Positions 1 through 9,105 of a stretch of DNA of 64,000 nucleotides are shown here, in pieces. The notes beneath the pieces were generated by a model, which was given only the letters and a program-made list of their open reading frames with translations, was not told the origin of the DNA and made no database searches. The stretch's first letter is position 1. Each line of letters begins with the position of its first letter. Made by a program: the position numbers and the translations under genes. The stretch is from Mycobacteriaceae bacterium. GTDB lineage: Bacteria > Actinomycetota > Actinomycetes > Mycobacteriales > Mycobacteriaceae. The DNA is taken from positions 1 through 64,000 of the forward strand of contig JAIEPH010000036.1 of assembly GCA_019749805.1 (NCBI GenBank), given 5' to 3'.

Positions 1-71
1 CCACCGCCTGCACCCGACTTGGATGCCGACTCACTACGCCCATCCAAAGTCTTGACACGACCTACAGCCAG

Positions 72-497
72 TTAGTCCGGAGCGCGGTCCAGCAGGTCCG
101 AGGACCCCAGCACGCGCTCGACGCGGACCTCGATCACCACGCGCTTGGGGTTGGGCCGTGGCGTGCGGTACCGCTGCGCATACCGCAATTCGGCATCACG
201 CACTGCGTCCGCGTCAGGGTTGACCGTCGTCTTGCCTTCCAGGGACAGCCACCGCGCGCCGTCGACCTGGCTCAGGACCGCGACACCCTGCTTCTCGGCG
301 TTGACCGCCTTTTGGGAGCCGCCCGAGGTGATCACCCGGGCGATGTGCGTCTTGGGATCGAAGGTGAAACCCACGGCCACCACGTGCGGCGAATTGTCCG
401 ACCGGAGCGTGGTCAGCATGGCCAGGTGGCGTTCGGAGAGGAACGCGATCGCGTCGTTGGTGAGTCGGGTTGTCGCCCGACGGCTTGACTGGGCCAT
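72..497 (-). CDS. PPOX-fold F420H2-dependent reductase, Rv2074 family
   Basis: The protein has 141 residues and a small split-barrel flavin/F420-binding fold. The N-terminal half reads like the PPOX family ([18 protein letters not shown], then a [10 protein letters not shown] strand). The M. tuberculosis relative next to cobL (Rv2074) is known as an F420H2-dependent biliverdin reductase, so a soluble F420H2-dependent reductase is the likely role; the substrate here is inferred from that relative. The frame stays open far upstream, but ATG at 497 gives the family length and leaves 35 bp to the divergent SDR gene. The shared promoter must lie in that short gap, which favours near-leaderless transcripts. 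Confidence 0.85.
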   Translation of the reverse strand: MAQSSRRATTRLTNDAIAFLSERHLAMLTTLRSDNSPHVVAVGFTFDPKTHIARVITSGGSQKAVNAEKQGVAVLSQVDGARWLSLEGKTTVNPDADAVRDAELRYAQRYRTPRPNPKRVVIEVRVERVLGSSDLLDRAPD

Positions 498-532
498 CAG
501 GGCCCAACTTAGCGCAGGCCATAATCGCAACC

Positions 533-1285
533 GTGGATGACACGGCCGATACCGAGTTCGTCGTGATCTTCGGTGGACGCAGCGAGATCGGACTCGAGGT
601 CGCGAAGCGGTTGGCGCCCGGCGCGACCGTGCTGCTGGCGGCGCGCCGCTGCGGCGATCTCGACCACCAGGTCGCGGTCGTGCGGGCAGCCGGTGCCGCC
701 GCGGTGGCGGTGCGTGAGTTCGATGCCGACGCGCTGGAATCACACCGACCGCTCGTCGACTCCATCGTCGCCGACTTCGGTCCGATCGACACCGCGGTGC
801 TCGCCTTCGGGATTCTCGGCGACCAGGCCCGCGCCGAGCGGGACCCCGCGCATGCGGCGGCGATCCTGCACACCGACTTCGTGGCACAGGCCAACCTCTT
901 GACAGTGCTGACCGCCACGATGTCAGCCGCGGGTTCTGGCCGCATCGTGGCGTTCTCGTCGATCGCGGGCGCCCGCGTGCGGCGGGCCAACTACGTCTAC
1001 GGGTCGGCCAAAGCGGGACTCGAAGGCTTCTGCAGCGGGCTGGCCGACGCGCTGCACGGATCCGGGGTGCGCCTGCTGGTGGTGCGGCCGGGTTTCGTGA
1101 TCGGACGGATGACCGAGGGCATGAAGCCCGCGCCGCTGTCGAGCACGCCGCAGCAGGTGGCGGACGCGGCAGTGCGGGCACTGCGCAAGGGCCGCGGCGC
1201 GGTGTGGGTTCCCGGCCCGATCGCAGTACTGGCGTTCGCCTTCCGGATGACGCCGAGGTTCGTGTGGCGAAGGATGCCCAGATGA
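533..1285 (+). CDS. short-chain dehydrogenase/reductase (Rv2073c type)
   Basis: This is a 250-residue classical SDR with a variant nucleotide loop (FGGRSEIG near residue 10) and the catalytic triad Ser143, Tyr156, Lys160 (Y-G-S-A-K). It resembles the DprE2-like SDR branch of mycobacteria, but the substrate cannot be told. GTG at 533 was chosen over an ATG at 470 because the longer form would run into the divergent PPOX gene and exceed the relative's length. Its TGA overlaps the ATG of cobL (ATGA), so it is co-translated with the cobalamin genes, as in the M. tuberculosis order. A role in cobalamin synthesis is not established. Confidence 0.87.
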   Translation: MDDTADTEFVVIFGGRSEIGLEVAKRLAPGATVLLAARRCGDLDHQVAVVRAAGAAAVAVREFDADALESHRPLVDSIVADFGPIDTAVLAFGILGDQARAERDPAHAAAILHTDFVAQANLLTVLTATMSAAGSGRIVAFSSIAGARVRRANYVYGSAKAGLEGFCSGLADALHGSGVRLLVVRPGFVIGRMTEGMKPAPLSSTPQQVADAAVRALRKGRGAVWVPGPIAVLAFAFRMTPRFVWRRMPR

Positions 1286-2460
1286 TCATCGTTGTTGGAA
1301 TCGGCGCCGACGGCATGTCTGGGCTGGCGCAGGCGTCGCGGGCCGAATTGGCCCGGGCCACAGTCGTTCACGGGTCACGACGTCAGCTGGATCTGCTCGA
1401 CGGCAGTGTCACCGCTGTGCGCCGGGCGTGGCCGACGCCGATGCTGCCCGCTCTGCGCACACTGCCGGACGGGTCCGACGGCGACGTGCACGTCGTGGCC
1501 AGCGGCGATCCGCTGCTGCACGGCGTCGGCAGCTCGCTGATTCGGCTGCACGGCACCGGGAATGTCGTCGTGCTGCCGCACGTGTCGTCGGTGACGCTGG
1601 CGTGTTCGCGGGCCGGGTGGGCGGTGCAGGACACCGAGATCATCAGCCTCGTGACGAGCGAGTCTCATACCGCCGTGCGCCGGGGCGGGCAGGCGGTTGT
1701 GTTGTCGCGCGACGCCTCCAGCCCGGCCGCGTTGGCGCGAGCGCTCACCGACACCGGCCGCGGCGATTCGGAGCTCACGGTGCTCGAGCAGCTCGGCGGG
1801 CTGGCGGAGCGGCGTCGTTCGGCCACCGCGCGCGAGTGGGCGGCCCGCCCGCCGGGCGATGTCGACGATCTCAACGTGATAGCCGTGCGATACCTGCCCG
1901 ACGAGCGCCGGTTGGCGATCCTGCCGGACGAGGTATACGCCAACGACGGTCAGATCACCAAGCAGCCGGTGCGCGCGTTGACCCTGGCCGCGCTCGCACC
2001 GAGGCCGGGCGAGCTGCTGTGGGACGTCGGGGCCGGATCGGGAAGCATCGCGATCGAGTGGTGCCGCAGCGGACCCGGTTGCCATGCGGTCGCATTCGAA
2101 CGCGACGAAGAGCGACGCAAGCGCATCACCGAGAACGCGATTGCCTTCGGCGCCCGCATCGAGGTTCAGTTCGACGCACCCGGAACATTCGATTCCGCGC
2201 CGCCGCCCGCTGCGATCTTCATCGGCGGGGGCCTGACGCAGCCGGGCCTGCTCGAGGCGTGCTACGACCGGCTGACGGCAGGCGGACGCCTGGTCGTGAA
2301 CACCGTGACAGTCGAGTCGGAAGCGGTTGTCGCTGCTTGGTATTCGCGATATGGCGGGGATCTTTTCCGATTCGAGTATCAACGAGGCGAGCCACTGGGC
2401 GGGTTCACCGGGTGGCGGCCGGCGATGCCCATCACGCAGTGGTCGGTGACCAAACGATGA
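1282..2460 (+). CDS. cobL: precorrin-6Y C5,15-methyltransferase (decarboxylating), CbiE-CbiT fusion
   Basis: A cytoplasmic enzyme of the aerobic cobalamin pathway. It methylates C5 and C15 of precorrin-6Y (dihydro-precorrin-6) and decarboxylates the C12 acetate to give precorrin-8X. The 392 residues hold an N-terminal tetrapyrrole methylase domain (VVGIGADG at the start, [11 protein letters not shown] near 73-83) and a C-terminal CbiT-type SAM domain ([14 protein letters not shown] near 247-260). The length matches mycobacterial CobL. ATG at 1282 overlaps the SDR stop, and the TGA overlaps cobM's ATG, so translation is coupled on both sides. Confidence 0.96.
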   Translation: MIIVVGIGADGMSGLAQASRAELARATVVHGSRRQLDLLDGSVTAVRRAWPTPMLPALRTLPDGSDGDVHVVASGDPLLHGVGSSLIRLHGTGNVVVLPHVSSVTLACSRAGWAVQDTEIISLVTSESHTAVRRGGQAVVLSRDASSPAALARALTDTGRGDSELTVLEQLGGLAERRRSATAREWAARPPGDVDDLNVIAVRYLPDERRLAILPDEVYANDGQITKQPVRALTLAALAPRPGELLWDVGAGSGSIAIEWCRSGPGCHAVAFERDEERRKRITENAIAFGARIEVQFDAPGTFDSAPPPAAIFIGGGLTQPGLLEACYDRLTAGGRLVVNTVTVESEAVVAAWYSRYGGDLFRFEYQRGEPLGGFTGWRPAMPITQWSVTKR

Positions 2461-3212
2461 CCGTGTACTTCATCGGGGCAGGCCCAGGCGCGGCCGATCT
2501 CATCACCGTGCGCGGCCATCGACTCCTTAGTCGGTGTCCGGTCTGCCTTTATGCCGGCTCGATCATGCCCGAAGACCTGCTCGCACTGTGCCCACCCGAT
2601 GCAAGGGTGATCGACACCGGCCCCCTGGCATTGGATGCGATCGTCACCGAGATCGCCGATGCGCACGCCGCAGGTCACGATGTGGCCCGGCTGCATTCGG
2701 GGGACCCGTCGATCTACAGCGCGGTTGCCGAGCAGTGCCGCCGCCTCGATGTGCTTGGCATCGACTACGAAATAGTCCCCGGCGTGCCGGCTTTCGCCGC
2801 GGCGGCGGCGGTGCTGGGCCGAGAGCTCACCGTCCCCGGGGTGGCGCAGACCGTCACACTGACCCGGGTGGCGACACTGTCGACGGCGATGCCGCCGGGC
2901 GAGGATCTGGCGACGCTGTCGGCCTCCGGCGGCACCTTGGTTCTCCATCTCGCCGCCGCACAGATCGATGCGATCGTCCCGCAGTTGCTGGCGGGCGGAT
3001 ACCGGCCCGAAACGCCATGTGCTGTCGTGGCATTCGCCAGTTGGCCGCAACAGCAGATCGTCCGGTGCGCGCTCGCCGATCTCGCCGAGCAGGTGCACTC
3101 CGCCGAGATCACCCGGACTGCGGTCATCTTCGTCGGCGACGTGCTCGCCGCCGAGGGGTTCACAGACAGCTATCTCTATTCCGCCGGGCGAACCCGTCGG
3201 GAAAGGCATTGA
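2457..3212 (+). CDS. cobM: precorrin-4 C11-methyltransferase
   Basis: A SAM-dependent tetrapyrrole methylase that converts precorrin-4 to precorrin-5. The 251 residues show the family N-terminus (FIGAGPGAADLITVRG) and the substrate-cleft motif HSGDPSIYSAV near residue 80. It starts inside the cobL stop (ATGA) and its own stop is nested with the cobK start (TGATG). This gives a tightly coupled cobL-cobM-cobK block with the same order as M. tuberculosis Rv2072c-Rv2070c. Confidence 0.96.
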   Translation: MTVYFIGAGPGAADLITVRGHRLLSRCPVCLYAGSIMPEDLLALCPPDARVIDTGPLALDAIVTEIADAHAAGHDVARLHSGDPSIYSAVAEQCRRLDVLGIDYEIVPGVPAFAAAAAVLGRELTVPGVAQTVTLTRVATLSTAMPPGEDLATLSASGGTLVLHLAAAQIDAIVPQLLAGGYRPETPCAVVAFASWPQQQIVRCALADLAEQVHSAEITRTAVIFVGDVLAAEGFTDSYLYSAGRTRRERH

Positions 3213-3943
3213 TGCGGATCCTGTTGCTGGGCGGTACGTCTGAGGCCCGTGCGCTGGCGGCCCGGCTGCATCCAGGCGACGAGGTGATCAGTTCCTTGGC
3301 CGGCCGGGTGCCCGACCCGGCGCTGCCGGTGGGTGAGGTGCGAATCGGCGGCTTCGGCGGTGTCGACGGGCTGCGGAACTGGTTAGGTGAGAACGTCGTC
3401 GACGCAGTCGTCGACGCCACCCACCCGTTCGCGGCGACCATCACGGCCAATGCCGCAGCGGCCTGCGCGGCGCTCGGAGTGCCGCATCTGCTGCTGGCCC
3501 GGCCCGCCTGGCCCCCCGGTAACGCCATCATGGTGGCATCCGACGTGCAGGCCGCAAAAGTGGTTGCCGACCAAGGATTTTCGCGGGTCCTCCTGACGAC
3601 GGGACGTACCGGAACGGGCGCATTCAAAGATGTCAATGCCTGGTTTCTGATCCGCGCGGTGACCGCCCCCGACGCGGACGCTCTGCCTGCGCACCATCAG
3701 ATCCTGCTGTCGCGCGGCCCCTACCGCTACGAGGGCGAGCTGGAGTTGTTGCGTGAACATCGCATCGACGCGCTGGTGACCAAGAACAGCGGCGGCGCGA
3801 TGACCCGACCCAAGCTGGACGCCGCGGCCGCGCTGAGCATTCCCGTCGTCATGGTCGAGCGGCCGGCGCTGCCGCCGTGCGTCCGAACGGTGACCACCGT
3901 CGACGACGCGGTCGCGTGGGTCAGGACGACTGGTAGGAGTTGA
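3212..3943 (+). CDS. cobK: precorrin-6A reductase
   Basis: An NADPH-dependent reductase that turns precorrin-6A into dihydro-precorrin-6. The 243 residues begin with a dinucleotide-binding stretch (LLLGGTSEARALAARL) and carry the family motif VDATHPFAATITANA near residue 67-81. It is the last gene of the rightward cob block, overlapping cobM by one base. Its 3' end overlaps the convergent kinase gene by 23 bp. In M. tuberculosis sigC and blaC lie beyond cobK; here they are absent and cobIJ sits only about 1 kb away. Confidence 0.95.
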   Translation: MRILLLGGTSEARALAARLHPGDEVISSLAGRVPDPALPVGEVRIGGFGGVDGLRNWLGENVVDAVVDATHPFAATITANAAAACAALGVPHLLLARPAWPPGNAIMVASDVQAAKVVADQGFSRVLLTTGRTGTGAFKDVNAWFLIRAVTAPDADALPAHHQILLSRGPYRYEGELELLREHRIDALVTKNSGGAMTRPKLDAAAALSIPVVMVERPALPPCVRTVTTVDDAVAWVRTTGRS

Positions 3944-4988
3944 TCAGTTCGAGCGTTTCCAGATCACGGATGGCCTGGCAGCCGCGGCTGAGCATCGCCA
4001 GCATCATGTCGTCGCCGCGGTCGGTGGTGGCCGCGAAGGCGGTACCGAGGGCGACGAGCAGCGGAACCTGTACGGCGCCGAGGCGGTAGTCGCGCCAACA
4101 GGTTTCGGCGTCGTAGTCCGTGATCCCGTACCCGAGCAGCGCTCGGTGGTAGGTCTCGACGAGACCGCGCTCGACGTCGGCGCGCAACCCCGGTTCCAAG
4201 CTCGTCCCGGTGAAGTAGGCGAGGTCGCGTCCGGGCAGTCCGATTCCGACGGTCTGCCAGTCGACGACGGTGATGCGGGTGCGGTCCGGGTCGAAAAGCA
4301 TGTTGTCGAGCCGGTAGTCGCCGTGCATGAGTGCGAATCGTTTCGGCTCGGCCCTCAGCCACGCGGTGACGGAAGCCATTGAAGCGACCAGGGTTTCCTG
4401 ATCCTCGGGGCTGATGCGCGCGCCGAGCCTGTCGAGCACGATGTCGGCGGCCATCTTCGAGATCTCGCCGAGGCCCTTGGCGGCGTCGTCGTCACCGGGT
4501 TTCGGCATGGCGATGGCGGCCAGATCCATCCACTCCTGATCGCACCAGCTTGGGCCGTGCAGGCCGGCCAGCGCTTCCACCGCCAGCGTGGCCTCCTGTT
4601 CAGAGCACCCGGCGATCTGATCGCCTTGCACCGCAGGCGCCATGTCGCCGAGCAGCAGCACGACATCGGCGCCGTCGGAGGAGATTTCGCAGTGAAAACT
4701 CGGGGGTACCGGGATGCGCATCCGGTCGGCGATCCGCGAGTAGAACTCGACCTCCGATCGGTATCCGAGCGCCACGCGTTCGCGGACCGCATCGTCTTGT
4801 GCGGAGAGCTTGACCGCAAACGAGTTCGGCAGGCCCGCCTGCGGAGTGGCATACGTCGCCGAAACCCGATACGTCGCACCGGTTTGGCCGGTACCGATCG
4901 CGGTGACGTCGACCTCGCTCACGTCGGCGTCGAGCACCGACCCCAGCCATGCCGCCGTTACATCTTCGGGTCCGTGTGGAATGCCCAT
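3921..4988 (-). CDS. APH/ecdysteroid-kinase-like phosphotransferase, last gene of the cobG-cobH-cobIJ unit
   Basis: A 355-residue kinase of the aminoglycoside/choline phosphotransferase fold. The Brenner-type catalytic loop HGDYRLDN lies at 222-229 and the metal-binding DWQT at 243-246; the N-lobe contains IGTGQTGATYRV. The substrate is unknown and family annotations as antibiotic kinases should not be trusted. It starts 12 bp after cobIJ on the same strand, so it is probably co-transcribed with the leftward cobalamin genes. It is a clear paralogue of the kinase half of the gene at 28334-30289: LLLGDxAPAVxGD, the HGDYRLDNMLF loop and VVDWQTV are shared. Confidence 0.85.
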   Translation of the reverse strand: MGIPHGPEDVTAAWLGSVLDADVSEVDVTAIGTGQTGATYRVSATYATPQAGLPNSFAVKLSAQDDAVRERVALGYRSEVEFYSRIADRMRIPVPPSFHCEISSDGADVVLLLGDMAPAVQGDQIAGCSEQEATLAVEALAGLHGPSWCDQEWMDLAAIAMPKPGDDDAAKGLGEISKMAADIVLDRLGARISPEDQETLVASMASVTAWLRAEPKRFALMHGDYRLDNMLFDPDRTRITVVDWQTVGIGLPGRDLAYFTGTSLEPGLRADVERGLVETYHRALLGYGITDYDAETCWRDYRLGAVQVPLLVALGTAFAATTDRGDDMMLAMLSRGCQAIRDLETLELINSYQSS

Positions 4989-5000
4989 GGTCGTCAGATC

Positions 5001-6476
5001 CTAGGTGGGGTAGCGCCGGGGCGTGAAGACGGTGTCCCCGGCGTCGCTCAGGTACCACTGCGTCTGAGACGAACCGACGATCAGCAGGGTGCGCATGTCG
5101 ACGTCGGCCGGATCGAGATCGGCCAGCCGCACCACCCGCACCTCTTCGGCGGGACCCGAGACGTCGCGGCCGATCACCACGGGCGTTCCCGGATCGCGGT
5201 GTTCGAGCAACTTGTCGCGCATTGCCCCGACCTGCCAGGTTCTGCTCTTGGATGCGGGGTTGTAGATGGCCAGCACCAAGTCGGCTGCAGCGGCGGCGGT
5301 CAGTCGCGCCGCGATCACCTCCCACGGCTTGAGCCGGTCGGACAGCGAGATGACGGCGTAGTCGTGGCCAAGAGGCGCCCCGACCCGGCTCGCGACCGCC
5401 TGCGCCGCGGTCATCGCGGGGATGACCCGCACCGCCACCCCGGGCCACTCCTTGGCCTCTTCGAGCACCGCGGTCGCCATCGCGAACACTCCAGGGTCCC
5501 CGGAGGACACCACCGCAACGGCGCGGCCCTGCTCGGCCAGCGTGCACGCCAAGCGGGCCCGGGCGGGTTCATCGGTGTTGTCGCTGGGGTGGCGGCGCTG
5601 ACCGTCGCGAGTGCCGACGCGGTCGAGGTAGGGGCCGTATCCGATGAGGTCGGTGGCCAACGCGAGCTCCCGTCGGCTCTGCGGGGTCATCCACTCGATA
5701 TCGCCGGGCCCGAGTCCGACCACCGCGACGCTGCCGTGCTGCGTCTCGGGCCGGGCGGTTCCCGGCAGCATCGCCAGCGAGAAGTACGGCACCGACGTCT
5801 CGTCGACGTCCGCCGCGGCCAGCACTCGTTGCGCCGGGGTGCTCGCGCGCTCCACGTAGAAGGTCTCATTGAGGCGACCCGCCGACGAAAGCGCTTCGCG
5901 CACGGCCGGATACGAACGGCCGAGCTTGAGGACGACGGCCGCGTCGGTGTCGGTCAGCCTGCGCTTGAGTTCGTCGACCGGAAGGGTACCCGGCAGAATC
6001 GTGAGCACCTCCTCGCCCTGGACCAGGGGAGTGCCAATCGCCGCCGAAGCGGCGCTCACCGACGTGACGCCGGGGACGATCACCGCGTCGAACCGCTCGG
6101 TCAGCCGGGTGTGCATGTGCATATAGGAGCTGTAGAACAGCGGATCACCCTCGGCTAGCAGGGCGACGTCGCGGCCCGCCTCGAGGTGTAGCGCGATCCG
6201 GTCGGCGGATGCGCGGTAGAAGTCCTGCATCGCTCCCGCGTAACCGCCGGGATGGTCGGTGGTCTCGGTGGTCACCGGGTACACCAGGTGCTCTTCGATC
6301 TGGCCGGCACGTAGATAGGGCTCGGCGATGCCGCGCGCAATGCTCTTCCCGTGCCGGGCACTGTGGTAGGCGACGACGTCGGCGGCGCCGATGACCCGCG
6401 CCGCCTTGACCGTCACCAGCTCAGGGTCGCCGGGACCGAGCCCGACGCCCCAGAGGGTTCCTCGCTGCTCTGTCAT
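5001..6476 (-). CDS. cobIJ: fused precorrin-2 C20-methyltransferase / precorrin-3B C17-methyltransferase
   Basis: A 491-residue fusion of two tetrapyrrole methylases. The CobI half (about 1-235; [17 protein letters not shown] near the start, [11 protein letters not shown]) makes precorrin-3A from precorrin-2. The CobJ half (about 245-491; [27 protein letters not shown]) carries out the ring-contracting C17 methylation. Mycobacteria characteristically carry this fusion. ATG at 6476 overlaps the cobH stop by 4 bp. An upstream open extension lies inside cobH in another frame and is rejected as N-terminus. Confidence 0.96.
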   Translation of the reverse strand: MTEQRGTLWGVGLGPGDPELVTVKAARVIGAADVVAYHSARHGKSIARGIAEPYLRAGQIEEHLVYPVTTETTDHPGGYAGAMQDFYRASADRIALHLEAGRDVALLAEGDPLFYSSYMHMHTRLTERFDAVIVPGVTSVSAASAAIGTPLVQGEEVLTILPGTLPVDELKRRLTDTDAAVVLKLGRSYPAVREALSSAGRLNETFYVERASTPAQRVLAAADVDETSVPYFSLAMLPGTARPETQHGSVAVVGLGPGDIEWMTPQSRRELALATDLIGYGPYLDRVGTRDGQRRHPSDNTDEPARARLACTLAEQGRAVAVVSSGDPGVFAMATAVLEEAKEWPGVAVRVIPAMTAAQAVASRVGAPLGHDYAVISLSDRLKPWEVIAARLTAAAAADLVLAIYNPASKSRTWQVGAMRDKLLEHRDPGTPVVIGRDVSGPAEEVRVVRLADLDPADVDMRTLLIVGSSQTQWYLSDAGDTVFTPRRYPT

Positions 6477-7099
6477 TCGCGTTCTTGCGCAATCGAATTC
6501 ACGGCGGCCGCGGCCATCGCGCTGCCGCCGCGGCGGCCCTTGACCACCAGATACGACATCCCGCGCGGCCGCTCGATCAACTCCTGCTTGGACTGTGCGG
6601 AGCCGACGAACCCGACCGGTCCGCCCAGCACCGCGGCGGGTGTGGAAGCGCCTTCGTCGACGAGCTCGAGCAGCCGGAACAGAGCGGTCGGCGCGTTGCC
6701 GATGGCGACCACGGCGCCGCCGAGCCGGTCGGCCCACAGGTCGACGCCCGCGGCGGACCGAGTCGTGCCTAGTCGCTGAGCCAGCTCGGGTGCCCGTTCA
6801 TCGGAGACAAGCGAGACTACCTCGTTGCCGGCCGGCAGCCGAGATTTGGTGATGCCCGCGGCCACCATCGACGAGTCGCACAGCACCGGGGCTCCGGCGA
6901 CGAGTGCGGCGTGGGCCTTGACGACGACGTCGTGGCTGTAGGCGACGTGACCGGCGACATCGACCTGCCCGCAGGTGTGGATCAGCCGGACCACGACACG
7001 AGCGACGTCATCGGGAAACCGCGACAGGTCCGCTTCGTCGCGGATGGTCGCGAACGACTGCCGGTAGATCTCGGCGGCGTCGCGGATGTAGTCGAGCAC
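6473..7099 (-). CDS. cobH: precorrin-8X methylmutase
   Basis: A cytoplasmic isomerase that moves the C11 methyl to C12, giving hydrogenobyrinate. The 208 residues match the family length. The active-site histidine is visible as His41 in [13 protein letters not shown], and the glycine-rich motif [15 protein letters not shown] lies in the C-terminal half. It starts 9 bp after cobG and overlaps cobIJ by 4 bp, so the three are one leftward operon. Confidence 0.96.
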   Translation of the reverse strand: MLDYIRDAAEIYRQSFATIRDEADLSRFPDDVARVVVRLIHTCGQVDVAGHVAYSHDVVVKAHAALVAGAPVLCDSSMVAAGITKSRLPAGNEVVSLVSDERAPELAQRLGTTRSAAGVDLWADRLGGAVVAIGNAPTALFRLLELVDEGASTPAAVLGGPVGFVGSAQSKQELIERPRGMSYLVVKGRRGGSAMAAAAVNSIAQERE

Positions 7100-7108
7100 C
7101 CGATCACC

Positions 7109-8230
7109 CTACGGGTGGGCGTCTCGCGGGCGGTATCCGTCTCCGGTCGCGACCAGCACGTCACCTGTCGCGGGGCTGCCGCACGCGCGGTCACATCCGA
7201 CGAAGTGCCGATGACCGGCGGCGGGCTCAGCCACCGCCACGGCAGCGGCGGCGTCGGCCCGGACGTCGGCAGCAGAGCGCTCACAGCCCGGGCTTCCGGT
7301 GCATGCACTGACCGACAACCAGGGCGAGTTCTCGTCGAACACCAGACCCATGGGCGCCAGTACCCGCAGCGCAACGTCGGCGACATCCTCGGTGAGGTCG
7401 AAGACGAGCACCGAACGCCAGGGCGTGATCGCCATGGGCGCGTTGATGGCCGCAAGGTACTCGGCGACGCGGGCGTTGAGGACGCCCAGCGGAACCGCGG
7501 CGCCCAGCGCGACGCGGCCGTCGTTCTGCTCGATCCAGCCGACCGGCGGCCGACTCACCGGGGGCCAAGTCGCACCGGGTTCGGCGGTCAACGCAAATCC
7601 CGCCAGCAGTTGCTTGGTGTCGTCGAGCTCGCTTATGCGCCAGTGTGTTCCGCGACTGATGGCGAACCGGTCCGCCACGGTCACGAGCGTCGGGACCGCG
7701 TCGCCGACCGCCACTCGGACGCCGGTATCGCGGCCGGCCAGCAGCAGCGCCGCCGAATCGCCGATGATCTGGACCCCGGCGTCAGCCCCCAGTCCGCTCA
7801 CGTCGCCTCGTCCGTCGTCGATGCCGAACAGGAACCTGCCGGGCAGCCCGGCCAGCGTCGGCTGTCCCTGGATCGCCTCGTCCAGTGCGGCGACCATGGC
7901 GCGGATATCCGCACCCGCGCCGACGCGACCGGACAGCGGTGAGGCCACGATGTTGCGCACCCGCTCATGCGTCTCCGAGGGCAGCAGACCCGACGCCGCC
8001 AACGCCTCGGTGACAGCGGCGGTGTCGCTGACAGCGCGGATCTGGACATTGCCGCGCGAGGTCAGTTCCATTGCCGGGGAAGCCCACTGCGTCGCCGCGA
8101 GTGCCAGGGATTCGAGCTGCTGAGCGGTGATCATCCCGCCCGGAAGCCGCACCCTGGCCAAGGCTCCGTCCGCGGCCTGGTGAACCTGCAACGCCCCCGG
8201 GCAGACATCCTGGTCGCGGGTTCTGGCCAT
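7109..8230 (-). CDS. cobG: precorrin-3B synthase (monooxygenase)
   Basis: An iron-sulfur enzyme of the nitrite/sulfite reductase ferredoxin-like family that oxidises precorrin-3A to precorrin-3B, the oxygen-dependent step that marks the aerobic pathway. The 373 residues contain the expected C-terminal [4Fe-4S]/siroheme-type cysteine pattern: Cys310-x5-Cys316 and Cys346-x3-Cys350. It is the first gene of the leftward unit. No cobalamin riboswitch was recognised in its upstream region. Confidence 0.95.
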   Translation of the reverse strand: MARTRDQDVCPGALQVHQAADGALARVRLPGGMITAQQLESLALAATQWASPAMELTSRGNVQIRAVSDTAAVTEALAASGLLPSETHERVRNIVASPLSGRVGAGADIRAMVAALDEAIQGQPTLAGLPGRFLFGIDDGRGDVSGLGADAGVQIIGDSAALLLAGRDTGVRVAVGDAVPTLVTVADRFAISRGTHWRISELDDTKQLLAGFALTAEPGATWPPVSRPPVGWIEQNDGRVALGAAVPLGVLNARVAEYLAAINAPMAITPWRSVLVFDLTEDVADVALRVLAPMGLVFDENSPWLSVSACTGSPGCERSAADVRADAAAAVAVAEPAAGHRHFVGCDRACGSPATGDVLVATGDGYRPRDAHP

Positions 8231-8355
8231 CAGTTCACGGTACGCCCGGGTGCCGGCGGATCGACCACCCGTTGGGGTAGTCGCCTACGCATGTGCGACC
8301 CGCACGACGCTCGCACTTTTTCCTGGTTGGAGCCCGGCATCGGGAGGGGTTGATC

Positions 8356-8463
8356 ATGTCGCGCGATCCCCGGGATGCGCCGGCTACTGACGCCCGCCCA
8401 CCAGGCGATGTGCAGCTACTGGCCTCGCCCGAGCTCAGCGATTTCGACGTCCGAACCGCCTGA
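8356..8463 (+). CDS. possible 35-residue small protein or leader peptide
   Basis: ATG at 8356 follows a strong Shine-Dalgarno (GGGAGGGG, ending 5-6 nt upstream), and a 36-codon frame runs to TGA at 8461. The peptide is Asp/Pro-rich with no membrane segment or cysteine (starts MSRDPRDAPATD, ends SDFDVRTA). I do not recognise it. The evidence is only the ribosome site and an intact frame; it could be a leader peptide for the membrane ORF downstream or chance. Confidence 0.35.
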   Translation: MSRDPRDAPATDARPPGDVQLLASPELSDFDVRTA

Positions 8464-8478
8464 ATGTGACGGCCGCCA

Positions 8479-8495
8479 CACTAGCCAGTCTAGTG
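8479..8495. promoter_or_regulatory. 17-bp palindrome, candidate TetR-type operator
   Basis: CACTAG and CTAGTG form perfect 6-bp arms around a 5-bp spacer (CCAGT). The size and symmetry fit a TetR-family operator. It lies between the two tiny ORFs and about 100 bp upstream of the ATG at 8593. No TetR gene occurs in this window, so the binder is unknown. Confidence 0.4.
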
Positions 8496-8592
8496 ATCCG
8501 TGCCACACAACATCCCCTATTTCTCCGGCTTGAGCAGTACGTTCCAGATAACTGCACGCGTGTGCAGTAAGCGATGTCAGGAAGGAACAACG

Positions 8593-8697
8593 ATGTTCGA
8601 ATTCATCGTTTTCGGCGCTGTGTTGGTCGTCCTCATCGGCGCCCTCGGGCTGCTGCCGTATTCACAGAGCACCTACGACCGCTGGAACCGGCGCTAA
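8593..8697 (+). CDS. 34-residue single-pass membrane microprotein
   Basis: ATG at 8593 is preceded by AGGAAGGA with a 6-nt gap, one of the better ribosome sites in the window. The product begins MFEFIVFGAVLVVLIGALGL, a single hydrophobic helix (residues about 3-22), followed by a short basic tail (YSQSTYDRWNRR). The design resembles small membrane subunits such as KdpF-like peptides, but no homology is claimed. A longer frame from 8500 exists but lacks a ribosome site. The TAA overlaps the convergent VOC gene by 4 bp. Confidence 0.6.
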   Translation: MFEFIVFGAVLVVLIGALGLLPYSQSTYDRWNRR

Positions 8698-9095
8698 GCC
8701 TGCTCCGGCCGGTAGGTCCCGAAGCACCAGACGTTGCCGTGTGGGTCGCGTGCGGCGAATTCTCGTGAGCCGTAGTCCTGGTCGGTCAGCCCCATGACGA
8801 TCTCGGCGCCCTCGGCAACCGCCCGGTTGTGCAGCGCGTCGGGGTCATCCACCACGACGTAGAGCACGACAGGGCCCGGCAGCGCGAATGGGCTGTCGGT
8901 GCGGTCCGCGTCGTCGATCATCACCAGGCCGTTGCCGACCTTCAGCTCCGCATGCTTGAGCGGCTCGTCGGGTTCGGGGGGAACCACGAGGGTTGCGACG
9001 GCGCCGAACGTCCGCTCGAGCCAAGCGATCCCGGCGCGCGGGTCGCTGAAGGGGACAATCGGCACGGCGCCGTTGGTGGTCAGGGTTTCAGTCAT
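8694..9095 (-). CDS. VOC-superfamily (glyoxalase/bleomycin-resistance-like) protein
   Basis: 133 residues with the PhnB-like VOC layout: PIVPFSDPRAGIAWLERTFG at the start, a central strand/helix, and the ending FAARDPHGNVWCFGTYRP. Such proteins bind a metal and small ligands or detoxify electrophiles; the reaction here is unknown. It lies 10 bp downstream of an AraC regulator on the same strand, an AraC-VOC pairing that recurs at 53521-54398. Confidence 0.85.
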   Translation of the reverse strand: MTETLTTNGAVPIVPFSDPRAGIAWLERTFGAVATLVVPPEPDEPLKHAELKVGNGLVMIDDADRTDSPFALPGPVVLYVVVDDPDALHNRAVAEGAEIVMGLTDQDYGSREFAARDPHGNVWCFGTYRPEQA

Positions 9096-9105
9096 GACAT
9101 CGACG

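Larger units (their letters stand above)
8231..8592. other. cobG upstream intergenic region
   Basis: About 360 bp separate cobG from the 34-residue ORF at 8593. The leftward cob operon's promoter must lie here. I could not find the conserved boxes of a B12 riboswitch on either strand. The region contains a possible 35-residue ORF at 8356-8463 and a 17-bp palindrome at 8479-8495, both listed separately. Confidence 0.6.

Noticed and set aside
72-1361. A 429-codon frame across the PPOX and SDR genes on the minus strand
   Set aside because: Only the last 141 codons match a family. The rest is Arg/Pro-rich antisense of the SDR gene, typical of high-GC shadow frames.
4557-6158. A 533-codon plus-strand frame opposite cobIJ and the kinase
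   Set aside because: It is antisense to two clearly recognised genes and its product is low-complexity His/Arg/Gly-rich without domain features.
8231-8600. A cobalamin riboswitch upstream of cobG
   Set aside because: I looked for the conserved B12-box and flanking helices on both strands and did not see them.
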